Source: Acidobacteriota bacterium (GTDB lineage Bacteria > Acidobacteriota > Blastocatellia > RBC074). From it: a DNA stretch of 36,307 bases. A program made the position numbers and the translations under genes. Below are positions 34,316 to 36,307 of the stretch, in pieces. Below the pieces are notes generated by a model. The model was given only the letters and a program-made list of their open reading frames with translations, was not told the DNA's origin and did not search any database. Location of the stretch: assembly GCA_019639255.1 (NCBI GenBank), contig JAHBSF010000060.1:1-36307 (forward strand). The letters run 5' to 3'. Position 1 is the first letter of the stretch; every line of letters begins with the position of its first letter.

Positions 34316-34609
34316 TCAGTAGATGTTCTTTCGGTAGATGTTTTTTACGTGCTCGGGCGAATCGACTATTGCGACAATGGTGCAGTCGGTTGGAACGTCC
34401 GACCCTTCGAAGGGGAAGCTGGCCTCCTTGCCTCGACACCAGAAGACGAGTTCGCCGACGCCGGCGCCGATCGAATCCACGGCAACAAGGGGGCGTCCGG
34501 TGCGCTGCAGTTCGGCGTCGAGCGACTCGATTACGAGCAGCTTGCGGCCGCCGAGCGTGGGGTTCTTGACCGTCGAAACGACGGCGCCGATGACGCGTGC
34601 GAGTTGCAT
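34316..34609 (-). CDS. EutN/CcmL-family microcompartment vertex protein (BMC-P) 1
   Basis: 97 residues, first gene of the three-gene operon. MQLARVIGAVVSTVKNPTLG, KLLVIESLDAELQRTGRPLV and AVDSIGAGVGELVFWCRGKE are the family hallmarks, ending TDCTIVAIVDSPEHV. It differs clearly from its neighbour, so the two are distinct paralogues that could occupy different vertices or exist to mix. ATG 34609 is the only start that gives the conserved N-terminus; no strong Shine-Dalgarno is visible. Confidence 0.92.
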   Translation of the reverse strand: MQLARVIGAVVSTVKNPTLGGRKLLVIESLDAELQRTGRPLVAVDSIGAGVGELVFWCRGKEASFPFEGSDVPTDCTIVAIVDSPEHVKNIYRKNIY

Positions 34610-34733
34610 GGTTATCACAGGGGCCGGGCGCGAACCCGGCGCCCGATTATAGCCGAAACCGCGGCGTGAAGGGAAAGCCGCCCGAGCGCGTATGAAAGCC
34701 CGTGCAATGCGCAAGGTATGGGCAACTTTCATC

Positions 34734-34762
34734 TTGAACTCATAAGGGTGCTGTGCTAGCTT
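34734..34762 (+). promoter_or_regulatory. Possible rightward promoter far ahead of mreB
   Basis: TTGAAC (34734-34739), a 17-base spacer, and TAGCTT (34757-34762) preceded by TGC as an extended -10. If used, mreB would have a leader of nearly 400 nt. Confidence 0.4.
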
Positions 34763-35165
34763 TACCGACTACAGGCGGCGAGCGCCTGCAACGCCCGCCT
34801 GAGAAAGGCTCTACCGGACCTCAAGTCTTTGCAACTGTCCTGATGATCCCGTGCGGAACCAAATCGCGAGATGGAAGCGCCCTGCTTCGGGAACTGTCAA
34901 TACAGAACGGCGTGCTGAATCTGGAAAGGGCCACATCCGTGTGTCCGACGACCGAAAGCCCCCCGGCAAATCGAGCGTGCGGCGCCGATCGAAAGCAGCA
35001 CCGCGCAATCCATCCAACGGCGATGCCGCCGGAGCGGCGTTGCAGATGAATACGGGGAATGCGCGGATGAATGCAGGTAATCGGGTACGATTGCGAACCG
35101 TCGGGAATGAATTTTTTCAAGCCTTGATATTCGAGTTTTGATAATGGTTTGCCAATAATTTAACA
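34763..35165 (+). other. About 400-bp gene-free leader before mreB
   Basis: No convincing gene on either strand: the open frames have no ribosome binding site, no family resemblance and overlap one another. Visible structure includes a hairpin CAGGCG-GCGAG-CGCCTG near 34772-34788 and a nested stem around 35010-35040 (CAACGG...CCGCCGGAGCGG...CGTTG). I see no signature of RNase P RNA, tmRNA, 6S RNA or a known riboswitch. It may be a structured mreB leader or decayed sequence. Confidence 0.4.
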
Positions 35166-36209
<1,044 letters not shown>

Positions 36210-36219
36210 GGAGAAAAGA

Positions 36220-36277
36220 AGTGCTGAGTGCGAGGGGGAGAAGAAGTGCTGAGTGCTGAGTGCTGAGTGCTGAGTGC
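36220..36277. repeat. GTGCTGA heptamer tandem repeat after mreB
   Basis: GTGCTGA is repeated about 4.5 times at 36246-36277, with a separate GTGCTGAGTG at 36221-36230. Related pieces occur at 9832-9840 and, on the other strand, at 10265-10285 over the tmk 3' end. At 9851 and near 36297 the same TTAATTACAG follows, so heptamers and flank belong to one repeat. It starts 12 bases after the mreB stop. Confidence 0.85.
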
Positions 36278-36307
36278 AATCAGGAAATCAGGAACTTTAA
36301 TTACAGA

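Noticed and set aside
34753-35141. Possible small genes ahead of mreB
   Set aside because: Several overlapping frames on both strands, none with a ribosome binding site, domain or signal peptide.
34763-35165. RNase P RNA, tmRNA or a riboswitch before mreB
   Set aside because: None of the conserved sequence blocks of those RNAs could be found by eye.

Overview
This is a window of about 36.3 kb from a bacterial chromosome. It is moderately GC-rich, densely coded, and rich in TTG/GTG starts. I read it as Acidobacteriota (Blastocatellia-like). The basis is the propeller-type hybrid sensor kinase, an Hfq with a long tail, XdhC pairs, an isolated pair of EutN/CcmL vertex proteins, a COG1964 radical SAM enzyme next to an Lgt paralogue, and abundant intergenic palindromes. 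No rRNA, tRNA or phylogenetic marker was used, so this is inference. There is no tRNA, rRNA, CRISPR array, integrase, transposase or phage gene that I can see.

Layout. 1-6.75 kb: the tail of one Ig-like surface protein, a propeller sensor kinase and its LuxR-type regulator, then a seven-repeat FG-GAP/Ig-like surface protein. The last 340 bp of that gene almost duplicate the window's first 340 bp. 6.9-8.8 kb: an acyl-CoA dehydrogenase and a secreted protein of unknown function. 8.8-14.7 kb (minus strand): galE-like epimerase, TonB-C protein, two XdhC proteins, hfq, tmk and holB. tmk and holB are separated by about 340 bp of nested palindromes. 14.87-15.17 kb: a large element with 109-bp inverted arms. 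15.3-18.6 kb: a small acidic protein and an SbcC/Rad50-like ATPase. 18.7-21.8 kb: a divergent pair, UbiD-family decarboxylase and NhaP-type K+/H+ antiporter. 21.8-32.4 kb: a codirectional minus-strand run in the order mfd, parvulin lipoprotein, SurA-like chaperone, YhaM-like exoribonuclease, Lgt paralogue, tetraether-synthase-like radical SAM enzyme, Pro/Tyr-rich membrane protein, MocA-like cytidylyltransferase. 32.5-33.7 kb: YeaH/YhbH (DUF444). 33.8-34.6 kb: a three-gene operon with two bacterial microcompartment vertex proteins and a small CDHCGMC protein. 35.2-36.2 kb: mreB, followed by a heptamer tandem repeat.

How the genes fit together. Several are ordinary housekeeping: holB and tmk (replication and dTTP), mfd (transcription-coupled repair), surA-like genes and the TonB-C protein (envelope), mreB (shape). 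The XdhC pair and the MocA-like protein are both molybdenum-cofactor enzyme maturation factors, although about 9 kb apart. The most suggestive module is the overlapping trio Lgt paralogue / radical SAM / small membrane protein. The Lgt paralogue lacks two residues I believe are essential in true Lgt, and the radical SAM protein has the cysteine layout of the archaeal tetraether synthase family. I infer a lipid-modifying role, possibly in membrane-spanning lipid synthesis.

A second theme is a family of intergenic palindromes. About a dozen copies have a core arm reading GATAACGGAACAAACG or its complement; two copies have a CCGCGGAATACGCGGAA-type arm. Nearly all lie within about 30 bp of a stop codon. 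In several cases the repeat supplies the last codons of the gene.
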